DNA from: Spirochaetaceae bacterium
GTDB taxonomy: Bacteria; Spirochaetota; Spirochaetia; Treponematales; Breznakiellaceae
Length of the DNA stretch: 18,536 nt
Assembly (NCBI GenBank): GCA_031255655.1
Contig: JAIRSB010000081.1
Location: 1 to 18,536, forward strand
Reading direction: 5' to 3'
A model generated the notes under the pieces. That model did no database searches, was not told the origin of the DNA, and worked only from the letters and a program-made list of their open reading frames with translations. Positions within the stretch are counted from its first letter, which is position 1, and each line of letters starts with the position of its first letter. Positions 1 to 6,474 of the stretch are shown piece by piece. The position numbers and the translations under genes are program-made.

Positions 1-40
1 CAATTTGCCGACAGTGCCGAAGCAATGACGACACCGCCGC

Positions 41-66
41 CGCCGCCTCGTAATGACGGGGCGGCG
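41..66. terminator. GC-rich hairpin, possible end of an upstream transcript
   Basis: An 11 bp stem (41-51 with 56-66) closes an AATG tetraloop; one pair is a T-G wobble, all others are Watson-Crick. It is followed by CAAAGGTTTT rather than a clean T run, so it would be a weak intrinsic terminator on the plus strand. It precedes the tRNA promoter-like site, which fits the end of a gene lying left of the window. No coding sequence can be supported in 1-124. Confidence 0.4.
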
Positions 67-86
67 CAAAGGTTTTGCTGCACGGC

Positions 87-115
87 TTGACAATAGGTTT
101 GCGTTATGCAAAGAT
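87..115 (+). promoter_or_regulatory. Sigma70-like promoter for the tRNA pair
   Basis: A perfect TTGACA at 87-92 is separated by 17 bp from AAAGAT at 110-115, which keeps the A2, A5 and T6 positions of a -10 box. A start near 121-123 would fall just upstream of the tRNA-Gly 5' end at 125. The -35 match and spacing are good and the -10 match is poor, so this is a reasonable but unproven promoter. Confidence 0.45.
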
Positions 116-124
116 TGAAGGCAT

Positions 125-196
125 GCGGGAATAGCTCAGTGGTAGAGCGCCACCTTGCCAAGGTGGATGTCGCGGGTCCGACTCCCGTTTCCCGCG
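125..196 (+). tRNA. tRNA-Gly, anticodon GCC
   Basis: The cloverleaf folds completely. Acceptor 125-131 pairs with 189-195, the D stem is 134-137 with 145-148, the anticodon stem is 150-154 with 162-166 and the loop TTGCCAA places GCC at 157-159. The T stem is 172-176 with 184-188, with one G-T wobble. CCA is not encoded. Two positions are odd. The T loop reads TCCGACT, so position 55 is C instead of the near-universal U (pseudouridine). The base after the acceptor stem is G196, whereas bacterial tRNA-Gly normally has U73. The rest of the molecule closely resembles standard glycine tRNAs. Confidence 0.93.
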
Positions 197-257
197 TGTT
201 GAAGGTCGTGAACAGTTGATCTTTTAAGCGGCGGTGTGGCTTCAGTCACCAGGATAT

Positions 258-339
258 GCGAGAGTGGTGAAATTGGCAGACACGCCAGACTTAGGATCTG
301 GTGCCGCAAGGTTTAGGGGTTCAAGTCCCCTCTCTCGCA
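258..339 (+). tRNA. tRNA-Leu, anticodon UAG
   Basis: This is a class II tRNA. Acceptor 258-264 pairs with 332-338, and A339 is the discriminator expected for leucine. The anticodon stem CCAGA/TCTGG encloses CTTAGGA, giving anticodon UAG, which reads CUN leucine codons. An extended variable arm lies between the anticodon and T arms. The T loop is the canonical TTCAAGT. CCA is not encoded. It lies 61 nt downstream of the tRNA-Gly, probably on the same transcript, and is followed directly by a terminator hairpin. Confidence 0.96.
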
Positions 340-341
340 AG

Positions 342-374
342 ACGGCGGCTTGAATTTATCGAGTTGCCGTTTTT
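342..374 (+). terminator. Intrinsic terminator after tRNA-Leu
   Basis: A 12 bp stem (342-353 with 359-370, three G-T wobbles) closes a 5 nt loop and runs into TTTTT at 370-374. It begins 3 nt after the tRNA-Leu and ends about 15 nt before the start codon of the following TPR gene. It should stop most transcription from the tRNA promoter, so the TPR gene relies on read-through or on a promoter I cannot see. Confidence 0.7.
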
Positions 375-389
375 GATCAAGAGGAGCTT

Positions 390-1070
390 ATGACGGCAAA
401 ATTCAAAGAGGCGATACGTTTATATAACACGAAACGCTGGTCTTCGGCGCTTCAGGCTTTTCTGGAAGCGGACGTTTCTACGTTCACGACGGAAGAGAAA
501 ACTGAGCTTGCCTATTACATGGGACTTTGCTATACAAAACTGGAACGCTATAAAGAAGCGATAGTTTACATGGAACAGGCGGTTACAGGTGATCCGGGCG
601 CTCTTCGTTTGTGTCAATGCCGCCTCACTCTTGCCTATGTTTACATGATGACCAGACGGTCTCGTATGGCGGAATTCGAGCTTGAACATCTTATTAAAAC
701 CGGCTTCAAATCAGTCCAGATATACACAATGCTTGGCTATGTCGCGTGGATGCAGAAAGACGTGGAACGCTCGGTGAGTATGTACGAATCCGCGCTTGAC
801 ATTGACCCCAACAGTGCCAGCGCAATGAACGGGCTTGGCTTTGTGCTTGTCGAAAGCGGCATAGATGTAAACCGTGGGCTTGATTTATGCAAAAGAGCCG
901 TTGAAAAGCGTCCGCAGAGCGCCGCTTACCTCGATTCGTTAGGCTGGGCATACTACAAAGCCGGAGAAGTCTCCGAAGCGAGGCAGATACTGCGCCGCGC
1001 CCTCGACATCGCCCCGCGCCAGAAAGATATTAGTCTCCATATGAAAGCGTTGCTTGACGAGGCCTCATAA
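390..1070 (+). CDS. Cytoplasmic TPR-repeat protein
   Basis: This encodes 226 residues with no signal peptide or membrane segment. The sequence is built of helical pairs with tetratricopeptide spacing. The clearest repeats are about residues 40-73, 107-141 (ending ALDIDPN) and 178-212 (LGWAYYKAGEVSEA followed by ALDIAPR). TPR domains are protein-binding scaffolds, so a partner role is likely but the partner is unknown. The start is supported by a strong AGAGGAG ribosome binding site about 6 nt upstream. The next gene begins 7 nt after the stop and encodes an exported TPR/NHL protein, so the two are probably translated from one mRNA and may act together. The gene follows a tRNA terminator with almost no spacer. 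Confidence 0.85.
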   Translation: MTAKFKEAIRLYNTKRWSSALQAFLEADVSTFTTEEKTELAYYMGLCYTKLERYKEAIVYMEQAVTGDPGALRLCQCRLTLAYVYMMTRRSRMAEFELEHLIKTGFKSVQIYTMLGYVAWMQKDVERSVSMYESALDIDPNSASAMNGLGFVLVESGIDVNRGLDLCKRAVEKRPQSAAYLDSLGWAYYKAGEVSEARQILRRALDIAPRQKDISLHMKALLDEAS

Positions 1071-1077
1071 GCGGTAA

Positions 1078-3168
1078 ATGAATCGTCTTCGCCGCTTCTC
1101 GTTTTTGCTTATTCTGTTGTTATTCGGAAAAATATATGTTTCAGCGCAGGACGAGCACAGCATAATACTAGGCAGCGACCTTGACGCTCTGCGCGCCGCC
1201 GAATCGTTCAGGTTCGGGATTGAGGCTTACAATCGTAATTCGTTTAACGAGGCGATTTTCGCGTTTGAACAAGCACTGTCTTGGAGGCCGGATAACGGCC
1301 TTATACTGAATTGGCTGGGACGCGCCTACTATCGCTCCGGCATGGAAAATATTGCGTTGCGGCAGTGGCAAAGCGCGGCTTCAATCTATGGTTCCGCGTC
1401 TCCTGAAGCCGTCCTAATCAATAGTTGGATTGAGCGCGTAGGTTCGCGGCGCAGTGTATTCCCTCTCATAAACGACGTTACGCGTTATGTTGAGGTAGGA
1501 CGTTTCCCCGGCAGTGCCAATGATGTCGTAAGTTTCGCTCAGCCTTCGTCCATCCTGCCGGAAAGCGACGGATCTTTGTGGGTGGCGGCTTACGGCAGCA
1601 ACGAGGTTGTCCGCCTCGACGTGAACGGAGTGGTTCACTATCGTGAACGCGGACCCTTAATCGGCTTCGACAGGCCTTTCGCTCTCGCGCGCGGGCTTGA
1701 CGGGAGAATATATGTTTCCGAATTTCGCGGCGGCAGGGTAAGCGTCCTTAGCCCTGAAGGAAAGTGGCTTTCTCACATATCCTCCAAAGGTATAAATCCT
1801 GGCCAATTGAGCGGTCCAGCCGCAATCACTATTGATGATGAAGGTTACCTGTATGTCGTTGAATTCGGCAACCGCCGAGTTTCAAAATTCGACCCGGACG
1901 GGCAGTTTATCAATGTATTCGGTTCAAGAAGCCCTGAATTCCCAGGCTTTCTATCCCCGTCCGGCATTGCCGCGCGCGGCGGCATGGTTTATGTTGCGGA
2001 TAATGTCGCGAAATGTATCTACACCTTCGATTCGGACGGTCTATACCTTGGAGTTTTGAACACCGGAGAGTTGGAAAGCCCTGAAAACTTGCGTTTTTTG
2101 AACGATGACGCACTGCTTGTAACGGACACAAAACGTCTGTTAATCATCAACCCCGTAAGCGGTGTAACTCGCATTCTTTACGCCATCGGAAATTCGCGTG
2201 TCAGGTTCATCGACGGCTCCATCGACGCGAACGGCGCACTTATGGCCGCTAATTTTGATTTGGATGAAGTCTCCGTACTTGTTCCGGTGGATGATGTGGC
2301 CTCCGGGCTTTTTGTGTCGATAGATCGTGTGATAAGCCGGGATTTTCCGGTGATTACCGCCGAAGTGCGTGTCGAAGACAACCGCCGAAACTCGATTGTC
2401 GGGCTTGACGAAAGCAACTTTTTTTTAAGCGAGGGCGGGAATCCGGTTCAAAATCAGAGCTTTTTGTCCGCCGGAAACGCCGCGTCAAGAGCCGATGTAT
2501 CGGTTCTGTTTGAGCGCTCGCCGCGCACCGCGGAGGCGCGGGATATGCTGGTTTCCGCCATGCGCGACATAACTGCCGCTATGGAAGGCGTGGGCGGCAT
2601 AGCTTCCATCATTTCCGCCGGAGAACAGCCTGTACGCGAGCGTTTCAGCGCCGCTAATTTTAACTCCGCGGCGATGGGAGAGGCTGTTTCCTACACTCCC
2701 CGCTGGCGTTTCGATTTAGCGCTGCGGCTTGCCGCTTCCGATTTGCTGGGGCTTTCGCCAAAACGGGCGATTCTGTTCGTGGGTTCAGGCGAGGGGCTTG
2801 GGCAGTTCGCGTTTGAACAGTACAGTTTGAACGAACTTGCAGCTTATATGGCGAATAACGGAATTGTTTTTCATATGATTCTTGTAAATGAGGATTTTGC
2901 GGACGCTCGTTCCGCTTCGCGGGTAAGCGAGGAAATTCGATATTTGTGCGACGAGACAGGCGGTTCGATTGTTCGTCTGTATCAGCCGGAAGGTATAGCT
3001 CCGGTCATAAAAAGGCTTGTTTCGGAATCGTCCGGCTTGTACATATTAAGATACGAATCAACTCTTTCTACTGATTTCGGCAGAGCATTCCTCCCTCTGG
3101 AGGCTGAAGTGTATCTGCTGGAGCGTTCGGGCCGCGACGAGACCGGATACTTTCCCCCGCTGGAATAA
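1078..3168 (+). CDS. Exported TPR, NHL-propeller and vWA-like protein
   Basis: This encodes 696 residues. Residues 1-24 form a signal peptide (basic start, hydrophobic core, ending VSAQ-DE), so the protein is periplasmic or surface exposed. There is no cysteine at a lipobox. Residues about 35-110 contain TPR-like helices (AIFAFEQALSWRPDN). Residues about 150-330 hold NHL-type beta-propeller blades, each with a DG-x-YV or YLYVVEFGNRRV core, at about 155-182, 198-232, 245-280 and 291-324; more degenerate blades follow to about 400. Residues about 472-690 look like a von Willebrand A fold (DVSVLFERS, then RAILFVGSGE). The metal-site DxSxS motif is not intact there. NHL and TPR domains usually bind proteins or glycans. 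The function is unknown, and it probably forms a unit with the preceding TPR gene. Confidence 0.85.
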   Translation: MNRLRRFSFLLILLLFGKIYVSAQDEHSIILGSDLDALRAAESFRFGIEAYNRNSFNEAIFAFEQALSWRPDNGLILNWLGRAYYRSGMENIALRQWQSAASIYGSASPEAVLINSWIERVGSRRSVFPLINDVTRYVEVGRFPGSANDVVSFAQPSSILPESDGSLWVAAYGSNEVVRLDVNGVVHYRERGPLIGFDRPFALARGLDGRIYVSEFRGGRVSVLSPEGKWLSHISSKGINPGQLSGPAAITIDDEGYLYVVEFGNRRVSKFDPDGQFINVFGSRSPEFPGFLSPSGIAARGGMVYVADNVAKCIYTFDSDGLYLGVLNTGELESPENLRFLNDDALLVTDTKRLLIINPVSGVTRILYAIGNSRVRFIDGSIDANGALMAANFDLDEVSVLVPVDDVASGLFVSIDRVISRDFPVITAEVRVEDNRRNSIVGLDESNFFLSEGGNPVQNQSFLSAGNAASRADVSVLFERSPRTAEARDMLVSAMRDITAAMEGVGGIASIISAGEQPVRERFSAANFNSAAMGEAVSYTPRWRFDLALRLAASDLLGLSPKRAILFVGSGEGLGQFAFEQYSLNELAAYMANNGIVFHMILVNEDFADARSASRVSEEIRYLCDETGGSIVRLYQPEGIAPVIKRLVSESSGLYILRYESTLSTDFGRAFLPLEAEVYLLERSGRDETGYFPPLE

Positions 3169-3177
3169 CTTCTCCAT

Positions 3178-3192
3178 CGGCGTCTCGCGCCG
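3178..3192. terminator. Weak hairpin between convergent genes
   Basis: CGGCG at 3178-3182 pairs with CGCCG at 3188-3192 around a 5 nt loop, followed by TCTCTCC on the plus strand. It sits in the 55 bp gap between the convergent NHL gene and cdsA. The stem is short and there is no true T run, so termination here is only a possibility. Confidence 0.25.
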
Positions 3193-3223
3193 TCTCTCCA
3201 TCCGTGTAAGGTTTGAGGATAAA

Positions 3224-4075
3224 TTAGATCACCGCTACGAATAAAAGTTTGTAAACGATGTAGAATACTGGGGCGGAAAGCGCAAGCGAATCGATGGAAT
3301 CCAGAATTCCGCCACGCCCGGGAATTATTGAGCCGGAATCTTTGACAGAGACGCTGCGTTTTATGGCGGATTCGGCAAGATCGCCAAGCACTGTGGCGGC
3401 TCCGGTGAAAAATCCGAGTATGAAGCCAGAAACAAGCGGGGGGAAGCGCGCTGCTTCAAATATATCCGGCAGTGACGCGGCAAGGCCGAGTCCCACGCCG
3501 ATAGAAGCCGCGATCCCAGCGATAAAACCGGCAAGGCTCTTGTTTGGGCTGACCGCGAAAATGCCGCGATTGTTTTTACCGAATAATATGCCGAAGACCC
3601 ATGCGAGTGAGTCATTGGCGAAAACCACGCAAAGAAACGCGATGGTAAGAATCGACGAGTACGGCAGTCTGTTCATGAAAATAATCCAGCTTAGGAAAGA
3701 GGAGGGGTAAAACAGCAGTGCGAAACCCGCGACTGCGCGGTTAAGCGCGTCACCGGAAAGAAATATGCCCGATACAAGAAGCCATCCGGCGCCTATTAGA
3801 ATGAGCGCGGGCATTATGAATGGGCTTGCGTAGAAGCTGACGAACAATGTCATCCCGACCGGCGCAATCAAGCCTAAAATTCCAGCTTCCATGCGCGAGA
3901 CGGGCATGTTTTTCTTTTTTAGCATGTCTGAAAATTCTATCGTGCCAAGTAAACAAAAAACGGTTATAAGTATGTTGGCCGCGAGATGATTGCGTTGAGG
4001 CAGAAAAACTACTATCGCGAGGCACAAAGGAATGCCTATAAAAAAAATCAGCAGGCGTTCGACAAGTTTTTTCAC
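3224..4075 (-). CDS. cdsA: Phosphatidate cytidylyltransferase (CDP-diglyceride synthase)
   Basis: The enzyme converts phosphatidic acid and CTP to CDP-diacylglycerol, the precursor of bacterial phospholipids, in the inner membrane. The 283 residues are mostly hydrophobic with about eight predicted membrane segments. The family signature lies at residues 236-262: S236, K239-R240, K245-D246-S247-G248, then RGGILD and D262. Relative to the usual HGG-x-x-DR-x-D form it has R254 for His and S260 for Arg; I believe other treponemes also vary here, but this is from memory. The start is GTG, overlapping the uppS stop by 4 nt (GTGA), which indicates translational coupling. It is the last gene of the minus-strand block. 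dxr and rseP, which often follow it, are not here. Confidence 0.93.
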   Translation of the reverse strand: MKKLVERLLIFFIGIPLCLAIVVFLPQRNHLAANILITVFCLLGTIEFSDMLKKKNMPVSRMEAGILGLIAPVGMTLFVSFYASPFIMPALILIGAGWLLVSGIFLSGDALNRAVAGFALLFYPSSFLSWIIFMNRLPYSSILTIAFLCVVFANDSLAWVFGILFGKNNRGIFAVSPNKSLAGFIAGIAASIGVGLGLAASLPDIFEAARFPPLVSGFILGFFTGAATVLGDLAESAIKRSVSVKDSGSIIPGRGGILDSIDSLALSAPVFYIVYKLLFVAVI

Positions 4076-4821
4076 TGTACAGCCGCGCCGCTTTCGGAGT
4101 TCGCGCCAAAACGCCGCTCTCTCGCCGCGTAAAAAGCAAGAGCTGCGTCAAAATCGTCTATCGAAAAATCCGGCCAGAATTTATCCGTGATAAAATATTC
4201 GGCGTAAGCCGCTTCCCACAATAAAAAATTACTAACGCGGAACTCCCCCGCCGTCCGTATGATAAGGTCGGGGTCCGGCACATCAGGATTATCAAGACAG
4301 CGGCTTAGTTCTTCTTCGGTGAGAGCTGCCGCCGCTTCATCGCTTGAAGCGGCGGCGGTCTGCCGCAAAAACCGCCTCGCGGCGCGGATTATCTCGTTTC
4401 GCCCGCCGTAATTCAGTGCGAGAATTACCTGCAAGCCGTCAAAACCCTTCGTGCCGCGCCGTGCCTCGTCAATTTCGGCGATAATATCCGGCGCAAGGCC
4501 GGATGTATCGCCTGTATGTCGTATCCGTATATGATTTTCGCGATAGAAATCGAGTTCCCGCATTAAATGCCGTTTGACCAAAGACATTATAAAATCGACT
4601 TCCGAGGCTGCCCGCTTCCAGTTTTCGGTAGAAAAGACAAACAACGTCAAGTAATGGATTCCACGCAGACTAGCCCTTTCGACAACGCGGCGGGCGGCTT
4701 TCAAACCTTCGGTATGACCGTTTGTACGCGCCGCGCCGCGCCGCGCCGCCCATCTACCGTTCCCGTCCATTATTATTCCAACATGGCGCGGAAGTTTGTC
4801 ATTTATCTCTTTGGCGTTCAT
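4072..4821 (-). CDS. uppS: Isoprenyl (undecaprenyl) diphosphate synthase
   Basis: This cis-prenyltransferase condenses isopentenyl diphosphate onto farnesyl diphosphate to make the C55 lipid carrier for peptidoglycan and glycan assembly. The 249 residues match the family length. HVGIIMDGNGRWA at 13-25 carries the catalytic Asp19. FSTENW lies near residue 70, and the second conserved block, RTAGEFRVSNFLLWEAAYAE, lies near 190 with WPDF after it. The ATG start is 16 nt after the frr stop and has only a weak GGAAG upstream. Two sequence oddities lie within the gene: a GCGCC pentanucleotide run near the 5' end (4727-4749) and a 12 bp perfect palindrome (4328-4356), encoding an Ala-rich stretch at about residues 156-165 where E. 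coli UppS has a variable loop. Confidence 0.95.
   Translation of the reverse strand: MNAKEINDKLPRHVGIIMDGNGRWAARRGAARTNGHTEGLKAARRVVERASLRGIHYLTLFVFSTENWKRAASEVDFIMSLVKRHLMRELDFYRENHIRIRHTGDTSGLAPDIIAEIDEARRGTKGFDGLQVILALNYGGRNEIIRAARRFLRQTAAASSDEAAAALTEEELSRCLDNPDVPDPDLIIRTAGEFRVSNFLLWEAAYAEYFITDKFWPDFSIDDFDAALAFYAARERRFGANSESGAAVQ
4328..4356. repeat. 12 bp perfect palindrome inside uppS
   Basis: GCCGCCGCTTCA at 4328-4339 is the exact reverse complement of 4345-4356, with a 5 nt loop TCGCT. It is in frame in uppS and encodes the low-complexity AAASSDEAAA region. The arms can be extended by wobble pairs. It resembles the other GC-rich coding palindromes of this window in form but not in sequence. 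Confidence 0.85.
4727..4749. repeat. GCGCC pentanucleotide tandem repeat in uppS
   Basis: A 23 nt run with perfect 5 nt periodicity (about 4.6 copies of GCGCC) lies in the N-terminal coding part of uppS, covering the ARRGAAR stretch just after the catalytic loop. The encoded length agrees with E. coli UppS, so the copy number seen here is the in-frame one. A change of one unit would shift the frame. Confidence 0.8.
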
Positions 4822-4837
4822 TAGTCCGGCGCTTCCG

Positions 4838-5392
4838 TTATACTTCCATTATTTCTTTTTCTTTGTCTTTGACGGATTTATCAACAGAAGCTATGTAACG
4901 GTCGGTTAGCTTTTGCAGCTCGGCGGAAACCTTGCTTTCCTCGTCCTCGCTTATAGCGCTGTCTTTTAACAGCTTTTTCAGCTCGTCATTACCGTCGCGG
5001 CGTATGTTGCGAACGGCGACACGCGCCTGTTCAGCCTGCGTTTTCGCCTGCTTAACAAGTTCCTTACGCCTGTCGCCTGTGAGCGGTGGTATACTTATGC
5101 GTATCAACTTGCCGTCGTTCGCGGGATTAAGCGAAAGTTCCGAAGCGCGGATGGCCTTTTCTATCTCGCCTAGCAGGGCTTTGTCCCAAGCCTGTATTAC
5201 CACAAGCCGCGCTTCGGGTATCGAAATGTTTGCCAGCTCTTTAAGCGGAGTTTTCGCGCCGTAAGCGTCAACGCGGATTTTGTCGAATAATGCGGCTGAA
5301 GCGCGGCCTGTACGCAGTCCCGAAAACCCGTCTTCTAACGCCGCGAGGGTCTTTTTCATTTTCTCTTCGTATCTTTTTAACACATCGTCCAT
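4838..5392 (-). CDS. frr: Ribosome recycling factor
   Basis: RRF works with EF-G to split the post-termination ribosome in the cytoplasm. The 184 residues equal the normal family length (about 185). Diagnostic stretches are GLRTGRASAALFDKI near residues 24-39, the YGAKTPLKELANISIPEARL core, PPLTGDRRKELVKQAK and VRNIRRDGNDELKKL. The C-terminal half is the charged long-helix domain. The ATG start has an AGGTAG ribosome binding site about 5 nt upstream. It lies 50 nt downstream of tsf with no pyrH between them and 16 nt upstream of uppS. It is probably co-transcribed with both. Confidence 0.97.
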   Translation of the reverse strand: MDDVLKRYEEKMKKTLAALEDGFSGLRTGRASAALFDKIRVDAYGAKTPLKELANISIPEARLVVIQAWDKALLGEIEKAIRASELSLNPANDGKLIRISIPPLTGDRRKELVKQAKTQAEQARVAVRNIRRDGNDELKKLLKDSAISEDEESKVSAELQKLTDRYIASVDKSVKDKEKEIMEV

Positions 5393-5442
5393 AAACTACC
5401 TGCCGTAATTTTTTCCGCGCCGCTGTCAGACAGCCAACGCCG

Positions 5443-6291
5443 CTACGCGCCGACCTTAAAGATGCAGTATTGCTCTATTTTGAACACCGCCCCAAGTCCC
5501 TTTCCTTCATCGGCGAGAGCCTGTTTCACGGTAATTTTATCATTTTTGATGTAATTTTGATCAAGAAAACATATATCAGCAAGATATTTGTTCAATTTTC
5601 CCTTCAAGATTCCTTCCAAAACATTGGATGGCTTTCCCTTCAACTTCTCATCTTGCTCCATTTGCTTGCGGAACAAATTTTCCTGCTCTTTCAGGATGGC
5701 TGGGTCGACATCCGCCGCGCTGACAGCCAGCGGGTTGAAGGCTGCCGCGTGCATAGCGAGGCTGAATATGAAAGCCTGCGCCTCTTCTTTGGCAAAAACT
5801 TCCGGTTTGTCAGCGGAAACAAGGACGATTACGCCTATAGCGCCGTCTCCGTGAATATAGGAGGCAAGATGCTGTCCGGCGGAAGCCTTAATGAGTTTGA
5901 CACGTTTAAGGCTCATATTTTCACGTATTGACGTAGCCAAATCTTTTACCATGGCGGTCAGTCGCTCGTCCGTCTCCGCGTAATTTTCGTTGAGTATTTT
6001 ATCCGTTATCGTTTCGCCAAGCGCTATGAACTCCGGGTTGCGGGCAACAAAATCCGTTTCGGTGGCAAGTTCAACCAGAACGCCCGCGTTATCTTTTACT
6101 TTTACCGTCACGCGCCCCTGATTCGTGGCACGGTCGGCGCGTTTCGCAGCGGCGGCCAGCCCTTTTTCTTTCAATATTTTGACAGCTTTGTCAAAATCCC
6201 CATCTGTCTCGGTAAGAACTTTTTTACATTCCGCGGGACCTACGCCGGTCGCGTCGCGGAGCTTTTTAACATCGGCGGCAGTTACAGCCAT
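5443..6291 (-). CDS. tsf: Translation elongation factor Ts
   Basis: EF-Ts is the guanine nucleotide exchange factor for EF-Tu. The 282 residues include the N-terminal UBA-like domain (VKKLRDATGVGPAECKKVL, residues 8-26; the usual TGAGMM is TGVGPA here). The EF-Tu-contacting TDFVARN is at 79-85, and the dimerisation core follows. The ATG start has a clean AGGAG about 5 nt upstream. It is separated from rpsB by 183 nt containing a strong hairpin, so its dose relative to S2 may be tuned there. The frr gene follows after 50 nt. Confidence 0.97.
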   Translation of the reverse strand: MAVTAADVKKLRDATGVGPAECKKVLTETDGDFDKAVKILKEKGLAAAAKRADRATNQGRVTVKVKDNAGVLVELATETDFVARNPEFIALGETITDKILNENYAETDERLTAMVKDLATSIRENMSLKRVKLIKASAGQHLASYIHGDGAIGVIVLVSADKPEVFAKEEAQAFIFSLAMHAAAFNPLAVSAADVDPAILKEQENLFRKQMEQDEKLKGKPSNVLEGILKGKLNKYLADICFLDQNYIKNDKITVKQALADEGKGLGAVFKIEQYCIFKVGA

Positions 6292-6337
6292 TTTTATCTC
6301 CTAATATACAAAATGTGAAAAACAAAGAATTTAAGCT

Positions 6338-6420
6338 AAAACCCTGAATGGCGTGGGAAAACTCGTGAAAAACGGACAAATGTCCGTTTTTTCGGTAATT
6401 TCATGCTTAAACAGGGTTTT
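6338..6420 (-). promoter_or_regulatory. rpsB-tsf intergenic hairpin, candidate attenuator
   Basis: An 11 bp perfect stem (6368-6378 with 6381-6391) has A/T flanks on both sides, so either strand reads a hairpin followed by a T run. It would be a terminator-like structure for transcripts leaving rpsB toward tsf. Around it, AAAACCCTG at 6338-6346 is the exact complement of CAGGGTTTT at 6412-6420, and TTAAGC at 6331-6336 complements GCTTAA at 6405-6410. These two outer pairings are not nested in each other. The 183 nt gap otherwise holds no gene. Attenuation between rpsB and tsf is known in E. coli; applying it here is inference. Confidence 0.55.
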
Positions 6421-6474
6421 CGCGTTCCGAAGGCCGCAAGCCACCGGAGCACTTATTATTTACCCCAAAACAAG

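Noticed and set aside
1963..1985. GCCGCGCGCGGC palindrome inside the NHL gene
   Set aside because: It has no loop, is only 12 bp in total and is easily produced by consecutive Ala/Arg/Gly codons.
5423..5433. GCTGT/ACAGC hairpin between tsf and frr
   Set aside because: It has 5 bp, a 3 nt loop and no T tract, which is common by chance.
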